DNA of 64,000 bases from Sinomonas atrocyanea (GTDB lineage: Bacteria > Actinomycetota > Actinomycetes > Actinomycetales > Micrococcaceae). This document shows, one piece after another, positions 34,778-42,257 of the stretch. A program made the translations under genes and the position numbers. The stretch spans positions 744,001 through 808,000 of the forward strand of contig NZ_JAUSTE010000001.1 of NCBI RefSeq assembly GCF_030812675.1, read 5' to 3'. Position 1 is the first letter of the stretch, and every line of letters begins with the position of its first letter. Below the pieces are notes generated by a model that worked only from the letters and a program-made list of their open reading frames with translations, made no database searches and was not told the DNA's origin.

Positions 34778-35707
34778 TCAGAAGAGCGGGGCCTGGCGGG
34801 CCGGGAGGGTGCTCTCGAACGGCCCTAGCTCGATCCTCCTGCCCCGCAGCCGGCCGAGGTGGGCGACGAAGGCCTCGGCCTCAGGTCCCGCCGCGCCGAG
34901 GGCGAACGGGCCGAGGACCGAGGCGAGGGCGAGGGCGTGCTCCCCCACGCCGGGGTCGGCGGGATAGGCGCTCCTCGGCGCCGCGGACAGCAGCCCCCTC
35001 GCAGCGGCCGGCGGCTGCCAGTTCTCGCGCACGACGTCGAACCCTCCGATGCCTCCCACCTCTCCGAGCAGCCGGGTCACCTCGGCGGCCCGGGCGTCGA
35101 GGAGCCGGGCGAGGCGAGGTTCGGGGAGCGCGCGGGCGAAGGCGGCCAGCTTGGCCGCGGAGCTGATCGCCTGGCTGATGCCGAGGCCGGCGGTCACTGC
35201 GTCCTCGAGGACCCGGACCACGCGGCCGTCGGCCGCTGCGGCGACGTACACGGCCGCGGCCGCGCCCTGCTCTGCGAGCCGGTTCCAGCGGCGGGCCGAG
35301 CTCGCGGTGCCGACCTTGAGCTGCCCCGCGGCGCTCACGGCGAGGTAGAGCCAGTGCGGCTGCATGAGGTAGTCCCGCAGCCCCTCGGGGACCTTCCCGC
35401 TGCGGTGGAAGGCATGGATCAGGCGGGTGTCGTCGCGCTGCTCGCAGGCAGGGCACGCGGCCCCGTGGGCTGCTAGCGCCCGGTCCGGGCACGGGACGCG
35501 GGTGCGTGCGCTGGCGGAGTGCACCGTGGTGAAGCCGAGGCAGTGGACGCGCGCGTCCAGCACCCGCCAGCCTAGGCGCAGCCCGGACGTGAGGGGGATG
35601 CCGCGCAGCGCCCCGTCCGCGCCCGCCACGCTGAGCGACGGGGCCCCGCCCCGCTCGGCGGGGCCGTCCCAGGTGATGCCGTGGACGAGCCAGGGCCCGC
35701 CTTCCAT
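34778..35707 (-). CDS. DUF2797 protein
   Basis: A 309-residue protein of the DUF2797 family, recognised by RTRVPCPDRALAAHGAACPACEQ-type cysteines (C-x12-C-x2-C, a likely zinc site, residues ~85-105), then PHWLYLAVSAAGQLKVGTAS followed by ARRWNRLAEQGA, and the repetitive helical second half. The block LKVGTAS...RWNRLAEQGA is reminiscent of GIY-YIG-like folds, but no catalytic assignment is safe. ATG 35707 starts just upstream of the first conserved strand; no good ribosome-binding site is seen, and it lies 17 nt after the CitE-like gene. Confidence 0.75.
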   Translation of the reverse strand: MEGGPWLVHGITWDGPAERGGAPSLSVAGADGALRGIPLTSGLRLGWRVLDARVHCLGFTTVHSASARTRVPCPDRALAAHGAACPACEQRDDTRLIHAFHRSGKVPEGLRDYLMQPHWLYLAVSAAGQLKVGTASSARRWNRLAEQGAAAAVYVAAAADGRVVRVLEDAVTAGLGISQAISSAAKLAAFARALPEPRLARLLDARAAEVTRLLGEVGGIGGFDVVRENWQPPAAARGLLSAAPRSAYPADPGVGEHALALASVLGPFALGAAGPEAEAFVAHLGRLRGRRIELGPFESTLPARQAPLF

Positions 35708-35724
35708 CGCGGCGGCCTGGGCGC

Positions 35725-36615
35725 CTAGACCGCCGGCTGGACGCCGAACGCCGTGGCGAGCTTCATGATCTTCTCGGCGCGGCCCAGGCGCGGGAGGTCG
35801 GAGCCGTCGCGGATCACGCGGCCGTTGGCCTCGAAGTCGTGCATGAAGTCGGTGGCCCACGCGACGTCGGTCGGGGTCGGGGAGATGACCTCGTTGATCA
35901 CGGTGGTCTGGTCGATGGCGAGGCACAGCTTCCCGGTCATGCCCATCATCACCGTGATGGCGCTCTGCTCGCGCAGGATCGGGTGGTTCGTGCCGACCGT
36001 GGGTCCGTCGATCGGGCCCGGGAGATTGCCCACGCGGGAGGCGACCACGAGCTTCGCGCGCGGGTAGGCCATGGCCTCGGGCGTCGCGGCCATGCCGGTG
36101 TCGCGGCGGAAGTCGCCCGATCCGAAGGCAAGGCGGAAGGCACCCTGGGCCTTGGCGATGCGGTTGGCCTCCTCGATGCCCACCGCCGATTCCACGAGCG
36201 GGATGACCGGGGTCTTCCCGTCCATGCGGTGGAAGCTCTCGGTCACCTGGTCGGCAGACTCGGTCTTCGCGAGCATGACGCCGAGCAGGCCGGGGGTCCC
36301 GCGCAGCCCGGCGAGGTCATCGGCCCAGAACGGGCTCGTGGCGTCGTTGACGCGCACCCAGGCGCGGCCGCCGGCGGTCAGCCAGCGCGAGACGTTCTCG
36401 CGGGCCTCGTCCTTGTGCGACGGGTCCACGGCGTCCTCGATGTCGAGGATGATGGCGTCCGCCCGGGATCCTGCCGACTCGTCGAACAGCTCCGTGCGCA
36501 TCGCGTTGACGAGCAGCCAGGAGCGGGCGATCTCCGGGCTGATGTCGCGCGCGGGGCGGGCGGGGCGGTAGGCGTCCACGGGGCGCGTCGAATCGGCGGA
36601 AGCAGGTGAGGTCAT
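35725..36615 (-). CDS. HpcH/HpaI aldolase / citrate lyase beta (CitE)-like lyase
   Basis: A 296-residue TIM-barrel enzyme. The family motifs are RADAIILDIEDAVDPSHKDE (Mg2+-binding acid residues, ~48-67), VIPLVESAVGIEEANRIAK (~140) and LAFGSGDFRRDTGM. Stand-alone CitE-like proteins cleave or hydrolyse malyl-, citramalyl- or related CoA esters; no citrate lyase alpha or gamma genes are nearby, so a citrate lyase complex is unlikely. ATG 36615 has a -10 box 6 nt upstream. The next gene downstream (DUF2797) is 17 nt away. Confidence 0.85.
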   Translation of the reverse strand: MTSPASADSTRPVDAYRPARPARDISPEIARSWLLVNAMRTELFDESAGSRADAIILDIEDAVDPSHKDEARENVSRWLTAGGRAWVRVNDATSPFWADDLAGLRGTPGLLGVMLAKTESADQVTESFHRMDGKTPVIPLVESAVGIEEANRIAKAQGAFRLAFGSGDFRRDTGMAATPEAMAYPRAKLVVASRVGNLPGPIDGPTVGTNHPILREQSAITVMMGMTGKLCLAIDQTTVINEVISPTPTDVAWATDFMHDFEANGRVIRDGSDLPRLGRAEKIMKLATAFGVQPAV

Positions 36616-36621
36616 GGGTCC

Positions 36622-36627
36622 ACCGTA
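36622..36627 (-). promoter_or_regulatory. -10 element giving a leaderless transcript for the CitE-like gene
   Basis: TACGGT on the minus strand followed by 6 nt and the ATG at 36615. Confidence 0.5.
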
Positions 36628-36688
36628 GCGCCGCGGAGGCCCCGCTGGCACATCGGAGGGCCCACCTCAGGGGCAGGGCCGGACCGGC

Positions 36689-36880
36689 TCAGAAGACGCC
36701 CAGCTGGTAGCCCGCCGTCCAGCCGCCGCAGGCCTCCCACCAGCGGATTCCCGCCGGGAGGCGGGGCACGCAGGAGGGGACGGAATCGGCGCGACGGCGA
36801 TCGGGCGCCTTGGGCCGCCTCTCGGCGGGACGGGACGCCTCGTGGGGGGTTGGGCTGGCGACAGTCTCCTGCTCGGCCAT
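36689..36880 (-). CDS. 63-residue small protein with two cysteines, function unknown
   Basis: Begins at ATG 36880 with AGGAG 8 nt upstream, a better signal than most starts nearby. The N-terminal ~35 residues are hydrophilic and charged (SRPAERRPKAPDRRRADS); the last ~28 are aromatic and Gly-rich with two cysteines (SCVPRLPAGIRWWEACGGW and ending TAGYQLGVF). There is no membrane segment. The layout of a charged leader and a Cys/aromatic C-terminal part recalls modified-peptide precursors, but no modification enzyme gene is near. A disulfide or metal-binding mini-protein is equally possible. Confidence 0.5.
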   Translation of the reverse strand: MAEQETVASPTPHEASRPAERRPKAPDRRRADSVPSCVPRLPAGIRWWEACGGWTAGYQLGVF

Positions 36881-36942
36881 GGGACTCTCCTGACTGACGA
36901 ACGGTCGAAGAATCGGGCTCCCCAGCCAACCTCGATGCATCA

Positions 36943-36971
36943 AGTGCACGCCTGCTGCGGCAATATGTCAA
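36943..36971 (-). promoter_or_regulatory. Candidate promoter for the 63-residue protein
   Basis: A perfect TTGACA (36966-36971, minus strand) is followed after 17 nt by TGCACT (36943-36948). The -10 is weak. The leader to the ATG would be ~55 nt. Confidence 0.35.
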
Positions 36972-37034
36972 GCGACTTTACTAATGGCACGGCGAGGCTC
37001 GGCGTGGCCTCCGGACCACAGCGGGCGCCTGCCG

Positions 37035-37481
37035 CTACTGGGCGAGGTACACGCGCCGGCCGCTGAGCCGGTCGGGGCGCACGCGGACGAAGGTGTCCCG
37101 CACTCCCCCAGCCCACGGCTCGTCCACCATCTGTCCGAAGAGGGCCGTGAGCTCGCCCGCGTCCTCGACGATTTCGGCCCGGCCGCTCGCGAGCACCGAC
37201 CATCCGGCCTGGACGGCCGGCTGCATCGCGTCCACCTGCAGGGCGGCGCCGTCCTGGGGCAGGCTGTGGGCCACGCTCCCGTCCGGCGAGGTGCGGAAGT
37301 GGATGGCGCCGCCGTAGACGAGGTACCCGACGGGGTAGACGGCAACCCGGCCCTCATGGACGAACGCGAACCGGCCCACGCCTGAGGCGCCGAGCAGTGA
37401 CCAGCACTGCTCGGCGTCCAGCTCGTAGTCCTCGTGGCGGGCTCCCGGCCCGTACTGGAAGTCCGCGTTGACGTCGGCCAT
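37035..37481 (-). CDS. Pyridoxamine 5'-phosphate oxidase-like flavin-binding protein
   Basis: A 148-residue split-barrel protein: LGASGVGRFAFVHEGRVAVY and PVGYLVYGGAIHFRTSPDGS are the first strands of the FMN/F420-binding fold, and GWSVLASGRAEIVED is the later conserved strand. Such small actinobacterial members bind FMN, F420 or heme and act in redox protection; a real PLP-synthesis role (PdxH) is unlikely because it is too short. ATG 37481 is preceded by GGAGG 5 nt upstream. Monocistronic as far as visible. Confidence 0.8.
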   Translation of the reverse strand: MADVNADFQYGPGARHEDYELDAEQCWSLLGASGVGRFAFVHEGRVAVYPVGYLVYGGAIHFRTSPDGSVAHSLPQDGAALQVDAMQPAVQAGWSVLASGRAEIVEDAGELTALFGQMVDEPWAGGVRDTFVRVRPDRLSGRRVYLAQ

Positions 37482-37560
37482 GGCCCCTCCCCGTCGGTGG
37501 TCTTCCCCTAGGCTCCCATGGAGCGCGCAGGCGCGGAAGGGCCCTTCGCCCCCTGCTGCC

Positions 37561-39264
37561 TCAGGCCCGCGTGCGCACCCAGGCCGTCGCGTCGCCGGGC
37601 AGCTTGCCGCCTTCGACCTCCACGCTCGAGAGCAGGAGCTCACCGTCCGGCAGTTCCGTCGGGGCCGCGCCGAAATTCGTCACGACGTGCCAGGCGCCCC
37701 CGTCGGGAGCGGTGCGCGCGAAGTGCAGCACGTCTTCCTCCGCGGCGTCCGCCCACTCGAGGCGCTCCTCGCCGGCGAGCTCGCGGCGCAGCGCCAGCGC
37801 GCGGCGGTAGAAGGCCAGGGTCGAGCCCGCATCCTCCTCCTCGACACTCACCGCGTAGTCCCTGAACCATGCCGGCTGCGGCAGGTGCGAGCCGTTGGCC
37901 CCGAAGCCGAACGAGGTGCCGGTGGGCTCCCACGGGAGCGGGACGCGGCAGCCGTCGCGGCCGATCTCCACGCCGCGGTTGCGGAAGTACGTGGGGTCCT
38001 GCCGGTCCTTCTCCGGAATGCGGCCCACCTCCTGCAGGCCGAGCTCCTCCCCCTGGTAGAGGTAGGCGGACCCCGGCAGGGCGAGCATGAGCAGCGTCGC
38101 GGCCTTGGCCCGGCGCAGCCCGAGCGCGGCGTCGACCTCGGCCGGATCGCCGCCGTCGAGGAGCCAGTCCTTGCCGTCGGCGCCGGCGCCGCCGCGGCCG
38201 GTGCCCTTGGGCAGGCCGTAGCGGGTCGCGTGCCGCACCACGTCGTGGTTCGAGAACACCCACGTCGAGGAGGCGCCGGTGGCGGCGGCCTCGGCGAGGT
38301 TCTTGGTGATGACCTCGCGGAACTGGGCCGCGTCGAATTCGGCCTGGAGGAGGTCGAAGTTGAAGGCCTGTCCGAGACCCTCGGGCGAGGCGTACCGGGC
38401 GCGGCGGTCGGCATGGACCCAGGCCTCGGCGACGGCGGCGCGCGGGGGGTTGTACTCGTTGAACACCTTGCGCCATTCGGCGTAGATCGAGTGGACCTCG
38501 TCGCGGTCCCACAGCGGGTGCTCCCCGAGGGCGAAGAGGTCGGCGCGGTGGATCGTGGCGAGGTCGTCGTGCGCGCCGTCCATGTCCTTCTTCAGGCCGT
38601 GCGCCACGTCCACGCGGAAGCCGTCGACGCCGCGGTCGGACCAGAAGCGAAGGGTCGTCAGGAAGTCCTCGTGCACCTCGGGGTTGTCCCAGTTGAGGTC
38701 CGGCTGCTCCTTGGCGAACAGGTGGAAGTACCACTGGCCCGGGGTGCCGTCCGGCTCGGTGACGCGCTCCCACGCCCCTCCGCCGAAGATCGACGTCCAC
38801 TCGTTCGGAGGCAGCTCGCCGTGCTCGCCCCGGCCGTCCCGGAAGATGTAGCGGTTGCGCGCCGGGGAACCCGGCTCCGCGGCCAGCGCCTCCTGGAACC
38901 ACGCATGGCGGTCCGAGGTGTGGTTGGGGACGATGTCCGCGATCACCTTGATGCCGGCGCCGTGCAGCGCGGAGACCATCTCGTCGAAGTCCTCGAGGGT
39001 GCCGAGGCGGGGGTCCACGTTGCGGTAGTCGTCCACGTCGTAGCCGCCGTCGGCGAGCGCCGAGGGGTAGAACGGGCTGAGCCAGACGGCGTCGATCCCG
39101 AGCTTCGCGAGATAGGGCACGCGCGAGGTGATGCCCGGGATGTCCCCGAGGCCGTCCGCGTTGGAGTCGGCGAAGCTGCGGGGGTAGATCTGGTAGACGG
39201 CGGCCTGGCGCCACCAGTCGGCGGACGGGTTCGTGCGGTCGGGCTCGTGGGCGGTGGTGGGCAC
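37561..39264 (-). CDS. GH13 alpha-glucosidase
   Basis: A 567-residue family 13 glycosidase that hydrolyses terminal alpha-glucosyl bonds in malto- or isomalto-oligosaccharides. Conserved regions: VIADIVPNHTSDRHAWF (region I), GVDGFRVDVAHGLKKDM (II, nucleophile Asp), AVAEAWVH (III, acid/base Glu) and VFSNHDVVRHATRYG (IV). No signal peptide, so cytoplasmic. I chose GTG 39264, which follows AGGAGG by 4 nt; the longer in-frame start lies inside the palindromic operator. It is divergent from the ROK gene, its likely repressor. Confidence 0.92.
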   Translation of the reverse strand: MPTTAHEPDRTNPSADWWRQAAVYQIYPRSFADSNADGLGDIPGITSRVPYLAKLGIDAVWLSPFYPSALADGGYDVDDYRNVDPRLGTLEDFDEMVSALHGAGIKVIADIVPNHTSDRHAWFQEALAAEPGSPARNRYIFRDGRGEHGELPPNEWTSIFGGGAWERVTEPDGTPGQWYFHLFAKEQPDLNWDNPEVHEDFLTTLRFWSDRGVDGFRVDVAHGLKKDMDGAHDDLATIHRADLFALGEHPLWDRDEVHSIYAEWRKVFNEYNPPRAAVAEAWVHADRRARYASPEGLGQAFNFDLLQAEFDAAQFREVITKNLAEAAATGASSTWVFSNHDVVRHATRYGLPKGTGRGGAGADGKDWLLDGGDPAEVDAALGLRRAKAATLLMLALPGSAYLYQGEELGLQEVGRIPEKDRQDPTYFRNRGVEIGRDGCRVPLPWEPTGTSFGFGANGSHLPQPAWFRDYAVSVEEEDAGSTLAFYRRALALRRELAGEERLEWADAAEEDVLHFARTAPDGGAWHVVTNFGAAPTELPDGELLLSSVEVEGGKLPGDATAWVRTRA

Positions 39265-39320
39265 CGGTCCTCCTGTTCCGTGGGTCTGCCGCGGGTGCGC
39301 ATGACGTCCCCGCGCTTTAT

Positions 39321-39335
39321 ATTTAGAATCTAAAT
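39321..39335. promoter_or_regulatory. Palindromic ROK operator overlapping divergent -10 boxes
   Basis: ATTTAGA-A-TCTAAAT is a perfect 7+1+7 inverted repeat in the GH13-ROK gap. It resembles the AT-rich operators of ROK repressors (ATTT...AAAT). It contains TAGAAT on the plus strand (39324-39329) and TAGATT on the minus strand (39328-39333), so one bound repressor could close both promoters. Confidence 0.65.
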
Positions 39336-39383
39336 CAATGCCGGAGTCCATTATTCGGTCGGCGCGAGGGGGAGGTCAAGCGA

Positions 39384-40562
39384 ATGAGGAGAGGACCTGC
39401 GGCGGGGCCGCATGTGGTGCGGCTCGCCAACGCCGAGACGGTCCTGCGGACGCTCCGGGAAGCCCCCGACGCGGGGCTCACCGCCACCGAGCTCGTGGAG
39501 GCCACCGGCCTGAGCCGCGCGACCGCGATCGCGGTCGGCGACGACCTCGTGCGCCGGGGCTGGGCGGTCGGGCTGGACCCCGAACGGGCCGAGGCCGGTC
39601 GCGGGCGGCCGCCGCGCACCTTCGCCTTCCGCGCCGACGCCGGGGTGGTCCTCGGCCTCGACATGGGCGCCGGCAAGACGACCGCCCTCGTGGCGGACCT
39701 CCGCGGACGTCCGCTCGGCTCGGCCACCGGCACCTTCCCCGGGGCCGGCGCCGCCGGGCGCGTCGACACGGTGAGCGCGACGGCCCTCGCGGCCCTCGCG
39801 GCGGCCGGCACGAGGCCCGAGCGCGTGCTCGCGGTGGCGGCCGGCGTGGCCGCGCCCGTGGACCGGGACGGACGCATCGCGACCCCGCGGGACTTCTGGG
39901 AGCAGTTCGACGTGGGCCTCGCCGAGGGCCTGCGGGCGCGCCACGGGTGGCCCGTGATCATCGAGAACGACGCCAACCTCGCTGCCCTCGCCGAGCAGTG
40001 GCGCGGAGCGGCGCGCGGGGTGGACGACGTCGCCGTCGTGCTCGCCGGCGAGCGCCTCGGCGCGGGGCTGCTCGAATCGGGACGGCTCCTGCGCGGCCGC
40101 CACGGCGGCGCGGGCGAACTGTCCTTCCTGCGCCTCGTGGAAGGCGCCGCGGGCCCCCACGGCATCGGCCAGCTCGCGCGCGCCTGGGGCGCCGAGGCGG
40201 CGGCCGAAGGCGGGCTCGCGGGCCTCGCGCCGAACCAGGTCACCGCGGAGGCGGTCTTCCGGGCCGCACACGACGGCGATCCCGGCGCCCTGCGCGTGCT
40301 CGCGCGCCTCGCGGAGCACATGAGCCGCGTCGTCGCCGTCCTGGGCACGCTCCTCAACCCGGAGCTCGTGGTCCTGGGCGGGGCCGTGGCCGGCGCGGCA
40401 GCGGCGCTGCTGCCTGGGATCAGGCAGGAGCTCCCGCGCCTCACGGACACCCCGCCCCGCGTCGAGGTGTCCGCGCTGGGCGGTGACGCGGTGGCCATCG
40501 GGGCGGTGCGCCGGGCGCTCGACGACGTGGCCGACCGCGCCCTGGCAATCGAGCTGCCCTAG
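39384..40562 (+). CDS. ROK-family transcriptional regulator
   Basis: A 392-residue protein with an N-terminal winged helix (TATELVEATGLSRATAIAVG, ~28-50) and a sugar-kinase-like ROK domain: VLGLDMGAGKTTALVADLRG (phosphate 1 motif), VIIENDANLAALAEQWRG with the catalytic-type Asp, and VVLGGAVAGAAAALLPGI. The CxCGxxGC zinc motif of most ROK proteins is missing; the equivalent place reads AAGPHGIGQLARAWG. GGAGG lies 8 nt before ATG 39384. It probably represses itself and the divergent glucosidase in response to a glucoside (inference). Confidence 0.87.
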   Translation: MRRGPAAGPHVVRLANAETVLRTLREAPDAGLTATELVEATGLSRATAIAVGDDLVRRGWAVGLDPERAEAGRGRPPRTFAFRADAGVVLGLDMGAGKTTALVADLRGRPLGSATGTFPGAGAAGRVDTVSATALAALAAAGTRPERVLAVAAGVAAPVDRDGRIATPRDFWEQFDVGLAEGLRARHGWPVIIENDANLAALAEQWRGAARGVDDVAVVLAGERLGAGLLESGRLLRGRHGGAGELSFLRLVEGAAGPHGIGQLARAWGAEAAAEGGLAGLAPNQVTAEAVFRAAHDGDPGALRVLARLAEHMSRVVAVLGTLLNPELVVLGGAVAGAAAALLPGIRQELPRLTDTPPRVEVSALGGDAVAIGAVRRALDDVADRALAIELP

Positions 40563-40598
40563 CGGGGCGCCCCAGGGGCCAGCAAGGGGCCGGTGGCG

Positions 40599-41705
40599 TC
40601 AGCCCGCCGCTGCGGCGGGAACGGCGGCCCGGGGCGCCCAGGTGGCCGTCCGGGCCCTGAGCCAGGCGACGAGGGGCTTGGTCGCGGCGTGTGCGCCGGC
40701 AGCCAGCACGAACGAGAGCGGGCCGGCGATGGCCCCCACCTCGAGGAACTGCGAATGGGCCAGCACGCCGAGCAGGCACAGCACCGGGTAGTGCCAGAGG
40801 TAGATCTCGTAGCTGATGCGGCCCACGTAGGTCAGCGGCGGCAGCGAGAGGACGCGCTGCAGGGGGCCGGCCCCGCCGCGCACGATCGCGACGATGAGCA
40901 GCAGCGTGCCCGCCGCCGCCGCGAGGGTATCGACGGTGGAGAGGGGAACGAGCGAGGAGTGCACGACGGAGAAGCCCACGAGGGCCACGCCGAGCAGGGC
41001 GTGCCAAGGACGCGCCGCGCGGTGGGAGCCGTGCAGGATCAGGGCCAGCGCGCAGCCGGCGAACAGGCCGCTCGCGCGCAGGATGAAGGACATGTGGCCC
41101 GTGGTGGCCTCGAGCACGAGGGCCCAGGCGCCGAGGCCGACCGCCGCGGCCGCCGCGACGGCGATGGCACGCCGCCGGCGCCTCCCCTGGACGGTGCGGG
41201 CGCCCTTCACGAGGAGCACGAGCGCGATCGGCCAGACGAAGTAGAACCATTCCTCGAGCCCGAGCGTCCACGTGTGGGCGTAGGCGGAGAGGCTGTCGGC
41301 GCCCGTCTCGGCGCCGACCGGCATGAGGTAGAAGAGCGCCATGAGTGAGCCCCAGGTGGCGTTGCCGGTGCCCATGAGGACGGCGATGGGCACGAACACC
41401 ACGGCCAGCATGATCAGCAGCGGCGGGTACAGGCGGATGGCGCGCCGCAGGTAGAACCGGCGCAGCGAGATGCCTCCGTGCGCGTCGTGCTCCTCCAGGA
41501 GCAGGGTGGTGATGAGGAAGCCGGAGAGGGCGAAGAAGACGTCCACGCCGCCGGCGCCGCCGATGTGAACCGGCATGACGGCGTGGTAGACCACGACCAG
41601 GATGATGGCGAGGGCGCGAATGCCGTCGAGCGCAGGGACATGGCCCAGGCCCCCCGCGCGGGGCCGGGTCGGCGCTGCTGGACTGACAGTGGCTGTTGCC
41701 GTCAT
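40599..41705 (-). CDS. Acyltransferase family 3 (OafA/YrhL-like) membrane protein
   Basis: A 368-residue polytopic acyltransferase with ~10 membrane spans. Motifs are HVPALDGIRALAIILVVVYH (the conserved first span with catalytic His), GGVDVFFALSGFLITTLLLE and RRFYLRRAIRLYPPLLIML, then SYEIYLWHYPVLCLLG near residue 300. Such proteins O-acylate cell-surface carbohydrates, peptidoglycan or lipids. No fused SGNH domain is present. ATG 41705 has GAGAGGAA 5 nt or so upstream, and a possible -10 TACACT lies at 41732-41737. No glycan cluster surrounds it. Confidence 0.9.
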   Translation of the reverse strand: MTATATVSPAAPTRPRAGGLGHVPALDGIRALAIILVVVYHAVMPVHIGGAGGVDVFFALSGFLITTLLLEEHDAHGGISLRRFYLRRAIRLYPPLLIMLAVVFVPIAVLMGTGNATWGSLMALFYLMPVGAETGADSLSAYAHTWTLGLEEWFYFVWPIALVLLVKGARTVQGRRRRRAIAVAAAAAVGLGAWALVLEATTGHMSFILRASGLFAGCALALILHGSHRAARPWHALLGVALVGFSVVHSSLVPLSTVDTLAAAAGTLLLIVAIVRGGAGPLQRVLSLPPLTYVGRISYEIYLWHYPVLCLLGVLAHSQFLEVGAIAGPLSFVLAAGAHAATKPLVAWLRARTATWAPRAAVPAAAAG

Positions 41706-41856
41706 GCTTTCCTCTCGTTCGGGTCCGAGAGAGTGTAGCGGAGATGCCTTGGGACCATTTTGAGCAAGCTTACCCAGAGGGCCGCGGGAGGAATCAGACC
41801 GGGGTGCGGGGACCGGGCGGCCGGGCCACAGAAAGCGAACGGCCCGGACACAGAAA

Positions 41857-41882
41857 AGGACCCCCGGTCTCCCGGGGGTCCT
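41857..41882 (-). terminator. Intrinsic terminator of the tRNA unit
   Basis: On the minus strand AGGACCCCCGG and CCGGGGGTCCT form an 11-bp perfect stem with a 4-nt loop followed by TTTT. It begins 5 nt after the tRNA-Met gene. Confidence 0.9.
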
Positions 41883-41887
41883 GCCTG

Positions 41888-41961
41888 TAGCGGTGCCGGG
41901 ACTCGATCCCGGGACCTCACGATTATGAGTCGTGCGCTCTAACCAGCTGAGCTACACCGCC
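41888..41961 (-). tRNA. tRNA-Met(CAT), elongator type
   Basis: A 74-nt cloverleaf on the minus strand with acceptor GGCGGTG pairing CACCGCT (G1-U72 wobble), D-arm AGCTCAGCTGGTTAGAGC, anticodon loop CTCATAA and T-loop GATCGAGTC. The D-arm and anticodon arm match elongator tRNA-Met rather than the initiator, whose 1-72 pair is mismatched. Lysidine-modified tRNA-Ile2 also has CAT but different arms. CCA is not encoded. Confidence 0.88.
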
Positions 41962-42023
41962 ACAACAAGGAAAAAGGCCGCGCCATCCGGTCAACACCGG
42001 TTGACGCGGACCCTCCTTGCGAG

Positions 42024-42095
42024 AGCCCCCCACGGGAATCGATCCCGTGACCTCCATCTTACCAAGATGGCGCTCTACCACTGAGCTAGGGGGGC
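42024..42095 (-). tRNA. tRNA-Thr(GGT)
   Basis: A 72-nt cloverleaf on the minus strand: acceptor GCCCCCC/GGGGGGC, D-arm AGCTCAGTGGTAGAGC, anticodon stem CCATC/GATGG with loop TTGGTAA giving anticodon GGT, T-arm CACGGGATCGATTCCCGTG. It is 62 nt upstream of tRNA-Met and likely cotranscribed with it. CCA is not encoded. Confidence 0.93.
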
Positions 42096-42106
42096 AACAG
42101 ACAGAT

Positions 42107-42112
42107 ACTTTA
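42107..42112 (-). promoter_or_regulatory. -10 element of the tRNA-Thr/tRNA-Met unit
   Basis: TAAAGT on the minus strand, 11 nt before the 5' end of tRNA-Thr, in a locally AT-rich stretch. Confidence 0.45.
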
Positions 42113-42203
42113 CCGGAAGAGCGGCGGCCTCACCAAATCGGCAGGGCCGCGTCCGGCTCCGCCGAATGGGCGCCCGCCGCTCAGCACCGCAGACCGGAAA
42201 GCG

Positions 42204-42243
42204 CGGCGGGCCCGCCCCCGGATCTCCGGGGACGGGCCCGCCG
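42204..42243 (-). terminator. Terminator hairpin of the DEAD-box helicase gene
   Basis: CGGCGGGCCCG (42204-42214) pairs with CGGGCCCGCCG (42233-42243), continued by CCCCGG/CCGGGG around an ATCT loop. It starts 14 nt beyond the stop codon. Confidence 0.85.
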
Positions 42244-42257
42244 TCAGGCGCTGTGGA

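Noticed and set aside
41637-41652. Another copy of the 20-nt thiolase repeat (CAGGGACATGGCCC) in the acyltransferase gene
   Set aside because: Only about 14 bases match and they encode the conserved HVPALDG motif of the enzyme, so it is coincidence.
41732-41767. Full promoter for the acyltransferase gene (TTGCTC and TACACT)
   Set aside because: The two elements are 24 nt apart, too far for a standard promoter; only the -10 was retained as a possibility in the gene entry.
41888-42095. tRNA-associated integration site
   Set aside because: No integrase, no direct repeat of a tRNA 3' end and no change in gene character next to the tRNAs.
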